This document shows, piece by piece, positions 25,601 to 34,768 of a stretch of 64,000 nt of DNA. Under the pieces are notes generated by a model that made no database searches, was not told the origin of the DNA, and saw only the letters and a list, made by a program, of their open reading frames with translations. The translations under genes were made by a program, and so were the position numbers. The DNA lies in NCBI GenBank assembly GCA_040219085.1, contig JAVJTC010000011.1, positions 21,668-85,667 of the forward strand, read 5' to 3'. Source of the DNA: Acidimicrobiales bacterium. GTDB taxonomy: Bacteria > Actinomycetota > Acidimicrobiia > Acidimicrobiales > JAVJTC01. Positions within the stretch are counted from its first letter, which is position 1; the number at the start of each line of letters is the position of its first letter.

Positions 25601-26413
25601 CTAGAGCCCGTCGATCACGGCCCGCAGGATGGCCCCGACCCGGCCACCGGCGGCCTGTCCCGCGGCGAGGACCTCCTCGTGGTCGAGGGAGTCGGACAGT
25701 CCGGCGGCGAGATTGGTCACCAGGGACATGCCCATCACCTCGAGGCCGACGTGACGGGCGGCGATGCACTCGAGAACCGTCGACATGCCGACGAGGTCGG
25801 CGCCCATGGTCCGCAACATCGCGATCTCCGCCGGCGTCTCGAAGTTCGGCCCGAGCAGACCCGCGTAGACACCTTCGCCCACGCCGGGGTCCGCCGCCGT
25901 GGCGAGCGCCCGCAGCCGCGGGGAGTAGGCGTCGATGAGATCGACGAACCGGAAATCGTGCGGTGCGGGCGGCATCGGCCCGACGAGCGGTGAGGTGCCG
26001 GTCAGGTTGATGTGGTCCGAGAGGACGACGGGTGTGCCCACGCCGAAGTCCGGGTTGATCGAACCGGCCGCGTTGGTGAGCACGACCGTGCTGATCCCGG
26101 CGGCGGCCATGGTCCGCACGCCGTGCACGGCGACGGCCGGCGCATGCCCCTCGTACAGGTGCACCCGACCCTGGAGCACGTACACCCGGCGATCGCCGGC
26201 CGACGCCGAGACGATCCGGCCGTGGTGGCCGGGGACGGTCGGCGCGGGGAAGCCCGGCAGATCGGTGGTGGCCAACTCGTCGACGACGGTACCGATCTCG
26301 TCGAGCGCGTCACCCCAGCCCGAACCCAGGACGATGCCTGCGACGTGGCCGGGGCCGAGGCGGTCGACGAGGACGTCGGCTGCCTCGGAGGCGAGCTGGA
26401 ACGGTTCGGTCAT
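25601..26413 (-). CDS. punA: Purine nucleoside phosphorylase (trimeric type)
   Basis: The 270-residue enzyme cleaves inosine and guanosine with phosphate. Typical segments are IVLGSGWGD (phosphate loop), GRVHLYEGH, LTNAAGSINP, GLLGPNFETPAEI and LRTMGADLVGMSTV. It works between adenosine deaminase, which gives inosine, and the mutase, which recovers the ribose. The start ATG at 26413 overlaps the stop of the adenosine kinase gene by four bases. Confidence 0.94.
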   Translation of the reverse strand: MTEPFQLASEAADVLVDRLGPGHVAGIVLGSGWGDALDEIGTVVDELATTDLPGFPAPTVPGHHGRIVSASAGDRRVYVLQGRVHLYEGHAPAVAVHGVRTMAAAGISTVVLTNAAGSINPDFGVGTPVVLSDHINLTGTSPLVGPMPPAPHDFRFVDLIDAYSPRLRALATAADPGVGEGVYAGLLGPNFETPAEIAMLRTMGADLVGMSTVLECIAARHVGLEVMGMSLVTNLAAGLSDSLDHEEVLAAGQAAGGRVGAILRAVIDGL

Positions 26414-27429
26414 CGGGTCCTCCCCACCGCCACGGCCACACCGAGGTGATCACGGGCGAGTTGATCGAGTGGCGTCGCGGGACGGGCACCGAGGTGTCCG
26501 ATCACCTCGGCGGCGGCGAGCGACGCGAGTTCGCCGCAGCGCTTCAGCGGCTCACCGGCAGTCCAACCGGCGAGGAAGCCGGCCGCGTACATGTCCCCGG
26601 CACCGGTCGTGTCGACGACGCCGTCGATCTCCGCCGCCTCGATGTCGATGGTCTCGTCGGTCGTGATGATCACCGAGCCGCGCGCGCCGCGGGTCATCGC
26701 CACGATGTCGCAGCGGCCGCGCACCTTCTCGAGGGCCTCGGCCGGGTCGTCGGTTCCCGTCAGGACGCAGAACTCGGCCTCGTTGCCGAACAGGATGTCG
26801 ATCGGCCCGTCGAGGAGTTCGTGCCACTCGGGCAGATGCCGCTCGACGCAGAAGGTGTCCGAGAGGGTGAAGGACACGGCGTTGCCCTCACCGTGGGCGA
26901 CATCGATCGCGTGACGGATCGCCTCTTTCGTGCGTGGGATGTCCCAGATGTAGCCCTCGCAGTACAGGACCTTCGACGTGGCGACGAGTTCCTCGTCGAT
27001 GTCTGTGGGGTCGAGGTGCTGGGAGATACCGAGGTGGGTGTTCATCGTGCGGGCCGCGTCCGGGGTGACGACGATGAGACAGCGGGCCGTCGGCAGCCCT
27101 TCGGTGCCCGCCGCCACATCGAAGGCGACGCCGGTGGCGCGGATGTCGTGACGGAACACCGCGCCGAGCTGGTCGTCGCGCACCTTGCCGATGTAGGCCG
27201 CCCGACGGCCGAAGCTGGCGATGCCGGCCATCGTGTTGGCGGCGGACCCACCGGACGTCTCGATGGCGGGAGCCATGTGACTGTAGAGCTCGGCCGAGCG
27301 GTCCGCGTCGACGAGGGTCATCGCCCCCTTCGTCAGGCCCCAGGTGGTGATGAAGTCCTCGGACTCCCTGCTGATCACGTCGACGATCGCATTGCCGATG
27401 CCGACGACGTCGTAGCGGTGTCCGGTCAC
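26410..27429 (-). CDS. PfkB-family adenosine kinase
   Basis: The 339-residue kinase has VVGIGNAIVDVI at the start, GGSAANTMAGIASFGRRAAY (PfkB1) and DTTGAGDMYAAGFL (PfkB2, with the catalytic Asp). Overall it resembles the eukaryote-like adenosine kinases found in alphaproteobacteria and actinobacteria. It would make AMP from adenosine and competes with the deaminase-phosphorylase route. A TAGGTT box eight bases upstream supports the GTG at 27429 as start; a GTG at 27435 and an ATG at 27480 are alternatives. It heads the operon with punA and the mutase. Confidence 0.83.
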   Translation of the reverse strand: MTGHRYDVVGIGNAIVDVISRESEDFITTWGLTKGAMTLVDADRSAELYSHMAPAIETSGGSAANTMAGIASFGRRAAYIGKVRDDQLGAVFRHDIRATGVAFDVAAGTEGLPTARCLIVVTPDAARTMNTHLGISQHLDPTDIDEELVATSKVLYCEGYIWDIPRTKEAIRHAIDVAHGEGNAVSFTLSDTFCVERHLPEWHELLDGPIDILFGNEAEFCVLTGTDDPAEALEKVRGRCDIVAMTRGARGSVIITTDETIDIEAAEIDGVVDTTGAGDMYAAGFLAGWTAGEPLKRCGELASLAAAEVIGHLGARPATPLDQLARDHLGVAVAVGRTR

Positions 27430-27437
27430 GGCCACCG

Positions 27438-27443
27438 AACCTA
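27438..27443 (-). promoter_or_regulatory. Putative -10 box of the adenosine kinase operon
   Basis: TAGGTT on the minus strand ends eight bases before the GTG at 27429. Confidence 0.45.
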
Positions 27444-27490
27444 CCGTTTCGGCCGCCGCAGCGCCGACCTCGGCGACCACACCGCACCGG

Positions 27491-27496
27491 TAACCT
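27491..27496 (+). promoter_or_regulatory. Putative -10 box of pepN
   Basis: TAACCT ends seven bases before the GTG at 27504 (leaderless). Confidence 0.5.
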
Positions 27497-27503
27497 GCCG
27501 TCC

Positions 27504-30026
27504 GTGACAGCCGACTCGCCCCACCGCCTGCCCCGGACCGTGACGCCGTCGCACTACGCGCTGCGCCTCGAACCGGATCTCTCCGCCGCCACGTTCGTCG
27601 GTTCGGCCGTCATCGACGTCGAGATCCTCGACGACACCGACCTCATCGTCGTCAACGCGGCGGAGCTGGAGATCGACGGCGTGGAGCTCGAGAACGACGA
27701 CGGGACGAGGGCGTCGGCTGTCGTGGAGCTCGACGCTGAGACCGAGCGGGCTACGTTCGTGTTCCCGGAGTTGTTGGCCGCGGGCCATGCGATCGTCCAT
27801 GTTTCGTTCCGTGGTGTGCTCAACGACAAGCTCCGGGGCTTCTACCGGTCCACCTTCACCGACGAATCCGGCGCCGAACGCGTTCTCGCCACCACCCAGT
27901 TCGAGTCGACGAGCGCCCGCCGCTCCTTCCCGTGCTGGGACGAACCGGACCTCAAGGCCACTTTCGACGTGACGCTCGTCGCCGACGCGGACCTGCTCGC
28001 CGTCAGCTGCATGGGCGAGACGGGGCGTCGCATCCTCGACGACGGAAGGGCCGAGACCACCTTCGCCACCACGCCGCTGCTGTCCACCTACCTGCTCGCC
28101 TGGGTGGTCGGTCCGCTCGAGGTCACCGCTCCCGTCGACGTCGACGGCATCCCCCTGCGCGTGGTGCACCCGCCGGGCAAGGCCCACCTGACGGGTTTCG
28201 CCCTCGACGCCGGCGCGTTCGCGCTGCGCTGGCTCACCGAATACTTCGACATCGTCTATCCCGGCGACAAGATCGACCTCCTCGCCATCCCCGACTTCGC
28301 CTTCGGAGCGATGGAGAACTTCGGCTGCGTCACGTTCCGTGAACGGCTGCTGCTCGTGGACCCCGACGTTGCGACCCAGCCCGAACAGGAGCGGGCCGTC
28401 GACGTCATCGCCCACGAGCTCGCCCACATGTGGTTCGGCGACCTCGTGACGATGCGCTGGTGGAACGGCGTATGGCTCAAGGAGGCGTTCGCGACGTTCA
28501 TGGAGACCTCGACCACCGACGCGTACCGGCCGGAGTGGCTCAAGTGGGTCACCTTCGGCCACGACCGCGCGGCCGCGTTCGACGTCGACGCGCTGACCAC
28601 GACCCGTGCGATCGAGTTCGAGGTGGGCAGCCCGGCCGAGGCCGAGGGCATGTACGACATCTTGACCTACGAGAAGGGCGCGTCGGTCGTGCGGATGCTC
28701 GAGCAGTACCTCGGCGCCGGGCGCTTCCGCACCGGCATCCGCCACTACCTCACGAAGCACTCCTACGGGAACACCGAGAACACCGACCTGTGGGACGCCC
28801 TCGAGGAGACCACCGGCGAGCCGGTGCGTCGCATCATGGACAACTGGATCTTCCAGGGCGGCCACCCCGTGATCTCGCTGTCCCGCCCGGACGCCTCGAC
28901 CGTCTCACTGAGCCAGCGCAGGTTCCTCTACCGCGGCACCGACGAGACCCGCTGGCCGGTCCCGGTGACGATGACCGTGGGCCGGGGGGCCGCCCGCGAG
29001 ACGGTCCGGGTCCTGTTGGAGGACGACACGACGGTGGACGTCGGCGACGCCGACTGGGTGGTCGGCAACCGTCAGGGCGACGGCTTCTACCGGGTCGCCT
29101 ACGACGACACCGCGTACACGGCCCTTCTGGGGGCGCTCGCGGATCTCCATCCGCTGGAGCGCTACGGCCTCGTGGACGACGGCTGGGCGTCGGTCGTCGC
29201 CGGGGACCGCGAGGCCACCTGGTTCTGCGACCTGGTGGGCTCCTTCGCGGCCGAGGACGACGTGTCGGTGTGGCAGCGGCTGACCGGGGGACTCGGCGCG
29301 ATCCACCACGTCGCTCCCGACGAGGCCCTGCCGGGCTTCTCCAGGCGTGTGCGCGAACTCGTCGGCCCCGCCCTCGAGCGGATCGGCCGCAGCGGCGCGG
29401 CCGATGACAGCGCACGACGCCACGAGCTGCGCGCCTCACTGATCCGCACGCTCGGCACGGTCGGCGCCGACGGGACGCTCGTCGAATGGGCCGTCGGGGC
29501 CGTCGACGACCCTGACGTCCACCCGAGCCTCGCGGCTGCGGCCACGACGATCGCCGCCGACCACGGTGACCTGGCGACCTTCGAGCGGTTCGTGCAGCGT
29601 TGGCGGAGCGCGCCGACCCCTCAGGAGGAGAACCGCTTCCTGTTCTCACTCGGGCTGTTCGGTGATCCCGCTGCATTCGACCGCGCTCTCACGATGGCGA
29701 CGGACGGCACGGTCCGCACCCAGGACGCCCCGTACCTGCTGGGCCGCATGCTCGGCCATCGCGAGCTCGGCGAGGTGGCCTGGCGTCATGTGGTCGCCCA
29801 TTGGGACACGATCACCACCGCCTTCCCGGACAACTCGATACCCCGGATGCTCGAGGGCATCCGCAGCCTGTCCGCACCGGACCTGGCCGCCGAGGTCGAC
29901 GCGTTCGTCGAGTCCCATCCGGTCTCCTCCGGCGCCCTGACGGTCGCCCAGCACCGCGAGAAGCTGGCCATCAACGTCGAGCTGCGCCGCCGCGAGACAC
30001 CGCGGCTGATCGCGGCCTTCGGCTGA
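27504..30026 (+). CDS. pepN: Aminopeptidase N (M1 family)
   Basis: The 840-residue cytoplasmic zinc aminopeptidase has the exopeptidase motif GAMEN (268-272) and HELAHMWFGDLVTMRWW (zinc His304 and His308, catalytic Glu305), with the third ligand Glu in WLKEAFATF. The C-terminal half is the helical ERAP1-like domain. The length is normal for actinobacterial PepN. The GTG start is set by the -10 box seven bases upstream. It frees N-terminal residues from peptides; the Opp-type uptake genes further on could supply substrates. Confidence 0.95.
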   Translation: MTADSPHRLPRTVTPSHYALRLEPDLSAATFVGSAVIDVEILDDTDLIVVNAAELEIDGVELENDDGTRASAVVELDAETERATFVFPELLAAGHAIVHVSFRGVLNDKLRGFYRSTFTDESGAERVLATTQFESTSARRSFPCWDEPDLKATFDVTLVADADLLAVSCMGETGRRILDDGRAETTFATTPLLSTYLLAWVVGPLEVTAPVDVDGIPLRVVHPPGKAHLTGFALDAGAFALRWLTEYFDIVYPGDKIDLLAIPDFAFGAMENFGCVTFRERLLLVDPDVATQPEQERAVDVIAHELAHMWFGDLVTMRWWNGVWLKEAFATFMETSTTDAYRPEWLKWVTFGHDRAAAFDVDALTTTRAIEFEVGSPAEAEGMYDILTYEKGASVVRMLEQYLGAGRFRTGIRHYLTKHSYGNTENTDLWDALEETTGEPVRRIMDNWIFQGGHPVISLSRPDASTVSLSQRRFLYRGTDETRWPVPVTMTVGRGAARETVRVLLEDDTTVDVGDADWVVGNRQGDGFYRVAYDDTAYTALLGALADLHPLERYGLVDDGWASVVAGDREATWFCDLVGSFAAEDDVSVWQRLTGGLGAIHHVAPDEALPGFSRRVRELVGPALERIGRSGAADDSARRHELRASLIRTLGTVGADGTLVEWAVGAVDDPDVHPSLAAAATTIAADHGDLATFERFVQRWRSAPTPQEENRFLFSLGLFGDPAAFDRALTMATDGTVRTQDAPYLLGRMLGHRELGEVAWRHVVAHWDTITTAFPDNSIPRMLEGIRSLSAPDLAAEVDAFVESHPVSSGALTVAQHREKLAINVELRRRETPRLIAAFG

Positions 30027-30034
30027 GCTGTCCC

Positions 30035-31177
30035 GTGCGGCGCGGCGATCGGCGCGGCCGGCGACCTGCTCCGATCGGCGTCTTCGCAGTCGAGTCGACG
30101 ACGGCGCAGGTCTGCTGGGCGTCACTCGACGCCGGGGAGATCGTCGTTGCGGTGGGCGAGCGCTGCAGCGAAGTCGACTGGGACGGCGGCCCCGGCGGCG
30201 TCGTCCTCGAGGGGCTCCCGGCGGGTCGGCGCCTGCCCGTGTCGGTCCGCCATGGCGGCACTGAGATCTACGCGGGCACGACCGCCACGCTGCCGTCGCT
30301 TCCCGGCGAACCGCTGACGCGGTTCGCGACCCTCAACGACGTCCACCTCGGCTGTTCCTGGTTCTCCGCCGCGGGGATCATGCGCGAGCGGGTCCCGGCG
30401 GGTGCCGAGGTCTCCGCCAACCGGTGTGCCCGTTCGGCGGTGGCTGCGGCGCTGGAGTGGGGCGCCGAGCGGCTGGTCATCAAGGGGGACCTCGTCCAAA
30501 GGGGCCTGCACGAGGAGTGGGATGCCGCCGAGCGGATCTTCGGTGACCTGCCGGTTCCGCTCGACGTGTGCCTCGGGAACCACGAGGTCCTGTCCAAGCC
30601 ATCGGTGCTCCCGACCCCCGAGGGCCTCGCACGGCTCGGCGTTGAGCTGGAGGCGCCGGTGCGGATCCGGGACCTGGATGGCCTCCGGCTCGTGATGGCC
30701 GACACCGCTGTACACGGCCGCCACGACGGCAGCGTCGCCCACCTGCACGCTGATCTCGTCGCCGCGGCCGACGTGGACGTGCCCGTGATGGTCTTCGTGC
30801 ACCACGACCTCGAGCCGTCCCCGACGACGATCCCGTTCCCCCGCGGCGTGCGGGCCCGCGAGGCTGTCCCGCTTCTCGACGACCTCGCCCGGGTCAACCC
30901 CGCGGTCTTCGTCACGACGGGGCACACCCACCGCCACCGCCGTCACATGCGCGGGGCGATCCCCGTCGTGGAGGTGGGCTCCCCCAAGGACTACCCGGGC
31001 GTGTGGTGCGGCTATGAGGTCACGACGGCCGGGGTCCGCCAGGTGGTGCGGCGTGTGACGGGCCGGGACTGCATGGAGTGGACCGAACGCACCGGTCGTG
31101 CCCTGGGAGGGTTCTGGCGCCGGTGGTCACCGGGGCTGCTGGAGGACCGCTGCTTCATCCACCGCTGGCCGGTCTGA
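30035..31177 (+). CDS. Metallophosphoesterase with N-terminal beta domain
   Basis: The 380-residue protein begins with an approximately 95-residue beta-rich domain (VFAVESTTAQVCWASLDAGE) that resembles a purple-acid-phosphatase/fibronectin-like domain. The calcineurin-type core follows: LNDVHLG, VIKGDLVQRG, LGNHEVL, VFVHHDLEP and TTGHTHRHR. The metal set is complete. The GTG at 30035 starts nine bases after the pepN stop, so the two are probably cotranscribed. The substrate is unknown. Confidence 0.78.
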   Translation: MRRGDRRGRRPAPIGVFAVESTTAQVCWASLDAGEIVVAVGERCSEVDWDGGPGGVVLEGLPAGRRLPVSVRHGGTEIYAGTTATLPSLPGEPLTRFATLNDVHLGCSWFSAAGIMRERVPAGAEVSANRCARSAVAAALEWGAERLVIKGDLVQRGLHEEWDAAERIFGDLPVPLDVCLGNHEVLSKPSVLPTPEGLARLGVELEAPVRIRDLDGLRLVMADTAVHGRHDGSVAHLHADLVAAADVDVPVMVFVHHDLEPSPTTIPFPRGVRAREAVPLLDDLARVNPAVFVTTGHTHRHRRHMRGAIPVVEVGSPKDYPGVWCGYEVTTAGVRQVVRRVTGRDCMEWTERTGRALGGFWRRWSPGLLEDRCFIHRWPV

Positions 31178-31178
31178 G

Positions 31179-31202
31179 GGTCGAAGGGTCGAAGGGTCGA
31201 AG
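31179..31202 (+). repeat. Three tandem GGTCGAAG units
   Basis: Three perfect 8-base copies start two bases after the TGA of the phosphoesterase gene and precede the DUF222-HNH gene. They are non-coding. Confidence 0.8.
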
Positions 31203-31254
31203 GGCGACGTGGCGCGACGACTCGTGGACCATCGTGGCTGTCACTGCGGCTGGT

Positions 31255-31260
31255 TAGTGT
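31255..31260 (+). promoter_or_regulatory. Putative -10 box of the DUF222-HNH gene
   Basis: TAGTGT ends six bases before the ATG at 31267; the same hexamer and spacing occur before the gene at 38771. Confidence 0.5.
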
Positions 31261-31266
31261 GGATTC

Positions 31267-32721
31267 ATGGTCGAACACCTGTTCGAGTCTCTGGGTGGAA
31301 CGGATTCAGAGGCGTCGCCTGAGGACGACGGGCGGCGGCTGCGAGGGACCGCGTTCGTCGGCGAGGTCGAACGCGCTAACGCGGTGATCGACAACCTGTT
31401 CGAGCACCTGGGCGCCATGGAGGGCGCGGCGGTCGTCGAATCGATCGCAACGGTGGAGCGGCTGCGCCGGCGGGTGGACGCACTGGCAGTCGAGGTCACC
31501 GCCCGGGTGGACCGGGACCGGCTGTTCCGTCTCGACGGACAGGCGACAGCCACGACGATGATCGCCCACCGTGCCCGGGTCTCGGTGGGCGAGGCGCGCG
31601 CACGGCGCCGCACCGCCCGCATGACCCGGGACCTGCCCGACGTCGCGGCCGGATTCCGTACCGGAGAGATCGGGTCGTGTCATGCCCGCCGCCTCGGGGT
31701 CGCCCACGCCAACCGCCGCGTCCGGGATCAGATGGGCCATTGCGAGGACGTCTTCGTGGCCGCGGCCAAGGACATGACCTCCTTCGAGGACTTCGACGCC
31801 TTCATCTCCCAGTGGGTACGTCTCGTCGACGAGGACGGCACCTGCGACACCAACGAAGTGAACCACGAACGCCGCAACGTCACCCTGGTCCGCAACCAGG
31901 ACGGTTCCTGGCACCTCGAGGGTGGCTTCGCGGCTCTACAGGGCGCCGCGGTGGACGAGGTCCTCGAGAACTTCATCCGCCTCGAGTACCTCGCAGACTG
32001 GGACGCCGCCCGGGCCGAACACGGGGACGAGACGTGCGAGGACCATCTCCCCCGCACCGCTGCCCAGCGCCGCTGTGACGCCTTCGTCGCCATGTGCCGT
32101 GCCGCCGCCAACTCCCCCGAGGCACCTCCGGGCACGCCAACCGAGACCACCATCGTCTTCGATGCGGCTGCGTACGAACGTGCACTCCATTGGCTCGACA
32201 CCGGCGAGCGCGAACCGATCGACGCCCGCGATGCCGCCGAGATCGCCTACGGGGACCATCACCGCGGCGGCCGGCCGAGGGGCGGCGCACCAGACGATGG
32301 TGCACGAGACCAAAGCGCACCGCCGGCCAAGATGCGCTGCCAGACCACCGACGGCGTCGCCCTCGAACCACGCGAAGCCGCAGCAGCGTCGCTCACCGGG
32401 ACCATCCGCAGGCTCCTCGTCGACGCCCGGGGCGTACCCCTGGACCGCAGCCACCCCGTGAGACTGTTCACCGGCGCAGTGCGGGAAGCCATCAAGGCAA
32501 CCCAGATCGGCTGTACCTGGCCGGGCTGTCACCGGCGGGGCTCACACTGCGAGATCGACCACCTCACACCCCACAGCCACGGCGGCCAGACCCACCCCGA
32601 CAACGCAGGCCCGCTGTGCGGCTTCCACAACCGCCTGAAGAACCACGGATACCGCACCTGGCGGGACGCCGGCGGCAACTGGCACACCACCAGACCCGAC
32701 GGCACCGAGATACCCCCGTGA
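31267..32721 (+). CDS. DUF222 / HNH endonuclease family protein (13E12-like)
   Basis: The 484-residue protein has the helical DUF222 region (about 30-330, with AERVNAVIDNL-like start and DMTSFEDFDAF) and a C-terminal HNH domain. The HNH contains CTWPGCHRRGSHCEIDH, then HGGQTHPDNAGPLCGFHNR, with the Cys pairs that hold zinc. This family (REP13E12-like) is amplified in actinobacteria; its function is uncertain, although a homing or mobile-DNA role is often supposed. The ATG is six bases after a -10 box. GGTCGAAG repeats lie upstream and a 17-base tandem repeat lies downstream. Confidence 0.9.
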   Translation: MVEHLFESLGGTDSEASPEDDGRRLRGTAFVGEVERANAVIDNLFEHLGAMEGAAVVESIATVERLRRRVDALAVEVTARVDRDRLFRLDGQATATTMIAHRARVSVGEARARRRTARMTRDLPDVAAGFRTGEIGSCHARRLGVAHANRRVRDQMGHCEDVFVAAAKDMTSFEDFDAFISQWVRLVDEDGTCDTNEVNHERRNVTLVRNQDGSWHLEGGFAALQGAAVDEVLENFIRLEYLADWDAARAEHGDETCEDHLPRTAAQRRCDAFVAMCRAAANSPEAPPGTPTETTIVFDAAAYERALHWLDTGEREPIDARDAAEIAYGDHHRGGRPRGGAPDDGARDQSAPPAKMRCQTTDGVALEPREAAAASLTGTIRRLLVDARGVPLDRSHPVRLFTGAVREAIKATQIGCTWPGCHRRGSHCEIDHLTPHSHGGQTHPDNAGPLCGFHNRLKNHGYRTWRDAGGNWHTTRPDGTEIPP

Positions 32722-32736
32722 GGCGCTACCCGACGT

Positions 32737-32770
32737 TGAGCCCTATCGGAGCGTGAGCCCTACCGGAGTG
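32737..32770. repeat. Two tandem 17-bp units at a gene end
   Basis: TGAGCCCTATCGGAGCG is followed directly by TGAGCCCTACCGGAGTG (15 of 17 identical). The second copy contains the stop codon and last codons of the minus-strand lipoprotein gene, so the first looks like a duplicated 3' end. Confidence 0.75.
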
Positions 32771-33254
32771 TCAGGTCGAGTTCGCCGTCCTCGCCCACGG
32801 CCACGTCGAAGACGCGCTCGATGCCGCGCGGGTCGGTGGCCGTGCACTCCAGGGTTTCGCCGTCGGTGAGTACCGCCCAGGGCGGACCGCAGTCCACGGT
32901 GGTTTCCAGTCCGAGCTCGTCGGTGAACCGCGTGGCGATGAGCCGGGCGGCGGCGTCGGCATCCACGAGGGGCGGGGCCGCCTCGATCACGACGGACCCC
33001 TCGGCCTCACCTGTCCGCACGGTGACATCCACACTGACCCCGTCGAGGACGGCCACGCAGGTGAACGACGCCTCGGTCTCGTCGACGGGGATGTCGGGAC
33101 AGCTGATGTTGCCGACCAGGTTCGGCGCGCCGGGCACGAGCTCCTGGGCGATCGCCGTCTCGAGGGAGTTCCCGTCGATGCGCGTCTCGGAGCCGCACGC
33201 GACGAGCCAGAGGGCCGCCGTGGCCACTGCGGCGAGGGAGCGCAGGCCGCTCAA
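32760..33254 (-). CDS. DUF4333 lipoprotein
   Basis: The 164-residue protein starts at a TTG that overlaps the reductase stop (TTGA). The signal peptide ends with the lipobox LVAC (Cys20). Two DUF4333-like repeats follow: LETAIAQELV...ISCPDIPVDETEASFTCV, and DADAAARLIATRF...VDCGPPWAVLTDGETLECT. Each has a conserved Cys pair that probably forms a disulfide. It is likely exported and lipid-anchored. The function of DUF4333 is not known; coupling to a ferredoxin reductase gene is unusual. Confidence 0.78.
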   Translation of the reverse strand: MSGLRSLAAVATAALWLVACGSETRIDGNSLETAIAQELVPGAPNLVGNISCPDIPVDETEASFTCVAVLDGVSVDVTVRTGEAEGSVVIEAAPPLVDADAAARLIATRFTDELGLETTVDCGPPWAVLTDGETLECTATDPRGIERVFDVAVGEDGELDLTLR

Positions 33255-34462
33255 CCCATCTCTCGAGCCAGTTCCAAGGCCTGGTCCCACGAACCCTTCG
33301 CGGCGATGAGCTGGCGGAACTTCATGACATGGCGGGGACGGTTGAACCCGAGCACGGCGGTGATCCGGCCCTCGCGCCCGTAGATGAGCGCGAAGCGTCG
33401 TTCCTCGAAGGACCCGGTGACGAGTTCGGTGACGTCGTCGGGACGGCAGCGACCGGCGAGTTGGATCTTGCGGTCGTACTGGTCGCTCCAGAACCACGGA
33501 ACGGGAGCGAACGGCTCGCCGGGATCTTCGGCCAGGAGTCGCCGGGCGGCGTGGGTGCCCTGTTCGACGGCGTTGTCCCAGTGCTCGACGCGCATCATCT
33601 CGTCGAACAGCGGGTTCGGCCAACGGGCGACATCGCCGGCGGCTGTCACGCCGGGGGCGGCCAGACACGTCTCGTCACAGACCACGCCGTTGTCGATCGT
33701 CAGGCCCGAGCCCTCGAGCCATTCGGTGTTGGGCTGCACGCCCACCCCGACGACGACCACGTCGGCTTCGAGCACGGTCCCGTCGTCGAGCGTCACCCGC
33801 TCGACCCGACCGTCGCCCTCGATGGCCGACACACCGACGCCGAGCCGCACGTCGACGCCGTGGTCGCGGTGGACGTCGGCGACGACCTCACCTGCGGCCG
33901 CGCCGATGGCCCGCTCGAGGGGCACCTCGGCCATCTCGACGATGCTGACATCCAGGCCCCGCTCGCGCGCCGTGGCTGCGACCTCCGCCCCGATGAAACC
34001 GGCGCCGACCACGACGACGCGGCGCGGCGCGGCCTCCAGGTCGGCGCGGATGGCGAGGCTGTCGTCGAGGGTGCGCAGCGTGTGAACGCCGGCCAGACCG
34101 TCGGTTCCGGGGATCGTGCGGGTGCGCGCCCCGGTGGCGATCATCACCCCGTCCGCGGAGAGAGACGAACCGTCGGCGAGCGTGACGGTCCGGCTGGCGG
34201 CGTCGAAGGCGGTCGCTGCCACACCGGAGCGGAACGTCACGTCGAGTTCGGTCAGGCGGTCGTCGTCGGCGAGGCCGGTCTTGTCGGCGTCCCAGTCACC
34301 CGACAGGACCTGCTTGGACAACGGCGGCCGGTCATAGGGCGTGTGGGGCTCGTCGCCGATGAGCGTGATCGCGCCGTCGAAACCGTCGCGCCGGACGGCC
34401 TCGACACCTCGCAGGCCGGCGAGCGACGCGCCGACGACGATGAGGGACTGCACGGAGCTCAC
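33251..34462 (-). CDS. Ferredoxin reductase (FAD/NAD-dependent)
   Basis: The 403-residue flavoprotein has the FAD fold VVGASLAGLRGVEAVR at the N-terminus, a PYDRPPLSK segment, the NAD-binding VVVVGAGFIGAEVA (about 150-163) and GVTAAGDVARW. It is of the rhodocoxin/putidaredoxin reductase class. It passes electrons from NAD(P)H to the ferredoxin encoded 36 bases upstream, usually for a cytochrome P450 or Rieske oxygenase. No P450 is encoded in the window. It overlaps the lipoprotein gene by four bases. Confidence 0.9.
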   Translation of the reverse strand: MSSVQSLIVVGASLAGLRGVEAVRRDGFDGAITLIGDEPHTPYDRPPLSKQVLSGDWDADKTGLADDDRLTELDVTFRSGVAATAFDAASRTVTLADGSSLSADGVMIATGARTRTIPGTDGLAGVHTLRTLDDSLAIRADLEAAPRRVVVVGAGFIGAEVAATARERGLDVSIVEMAEVPLERAIGAAAGEVVADVHRDHGVDVRLGVGVSAIEGDGRVERVTLDDGTVLEADVVVVGVGVQPNTEWLEGSGLTIDNGVVCDETCLAAPGVTAAGDVARWPNPLFDEMMRVEHWDNAVEQGTHAARRLLAEDPGEPFAPVPWFWSDQYDRKIQLAGRCRPDDVTELVTGSFEERRFALIYGREGRITAVLGFNRPRHVMKFRQLIAAKGSWDQALELAREMG

Positions 34463-34498
34463 AGAAGTGTTGGGACGGCTCGTCGCGTCAGCGACGGC

Positions 34499-34699
34499 TC
34501 AGTCCTCGGAGATCGAGATCGCCTGCTTCGGACAGCGGGCCACCGCGTCGTCCACCTTGCCGCGCAGGTCAGGGCCGGGCGTCTCGTCGAGGACGTAGAG
34601 GAAGTCGTCGTCTCGCACCTCGAACACCTCCGGTGCCACCTGCATGCACACGGCATTGCTCTCACAGAGGTCGAAATCTACGACGACGCGGTATCCCAT
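34499..34699 (-). CDS. [3Fe-4S]-type ferredoxin
   Basis: The 66-residue ferredoxin has only three cysteines suited to a cluster: C12 and C18 (CESNAVC) and C56 (RCPKQA). The CxxNxxC form, with Asn where [4Fe-4S] proteins have Cys, is typical of single-cluster ferredoxins serving P450s. The start ATG has the ribosome site AGGAGAACAGC upstream. It is the first gene of the ferredoxin-reductase-lipoprotein operon. Confidence 0.9.
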   Translation of the reverse strand: MGYRVVVDFDLCESNAVCMQVAPEVFEVRDDDFLYVLDETPGPDLRGKVDDAVARCPKQAISISED

Positions 34700-34768
34700 T
34701 GCTGTTCTCCTGATCGGGTCTCACGGAGAGCGGTCCCGGCCCCCCTTACGGGCACGACTCTACCGGAC

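Noticed and set aside
23770..25938. 722-codon plus-strand open frame
   Set aside because: Shadow of the methyltransferase and mutase genes; no domain, and Arg/Gly-rich composition typical of antisense frames in high-GC DNA.
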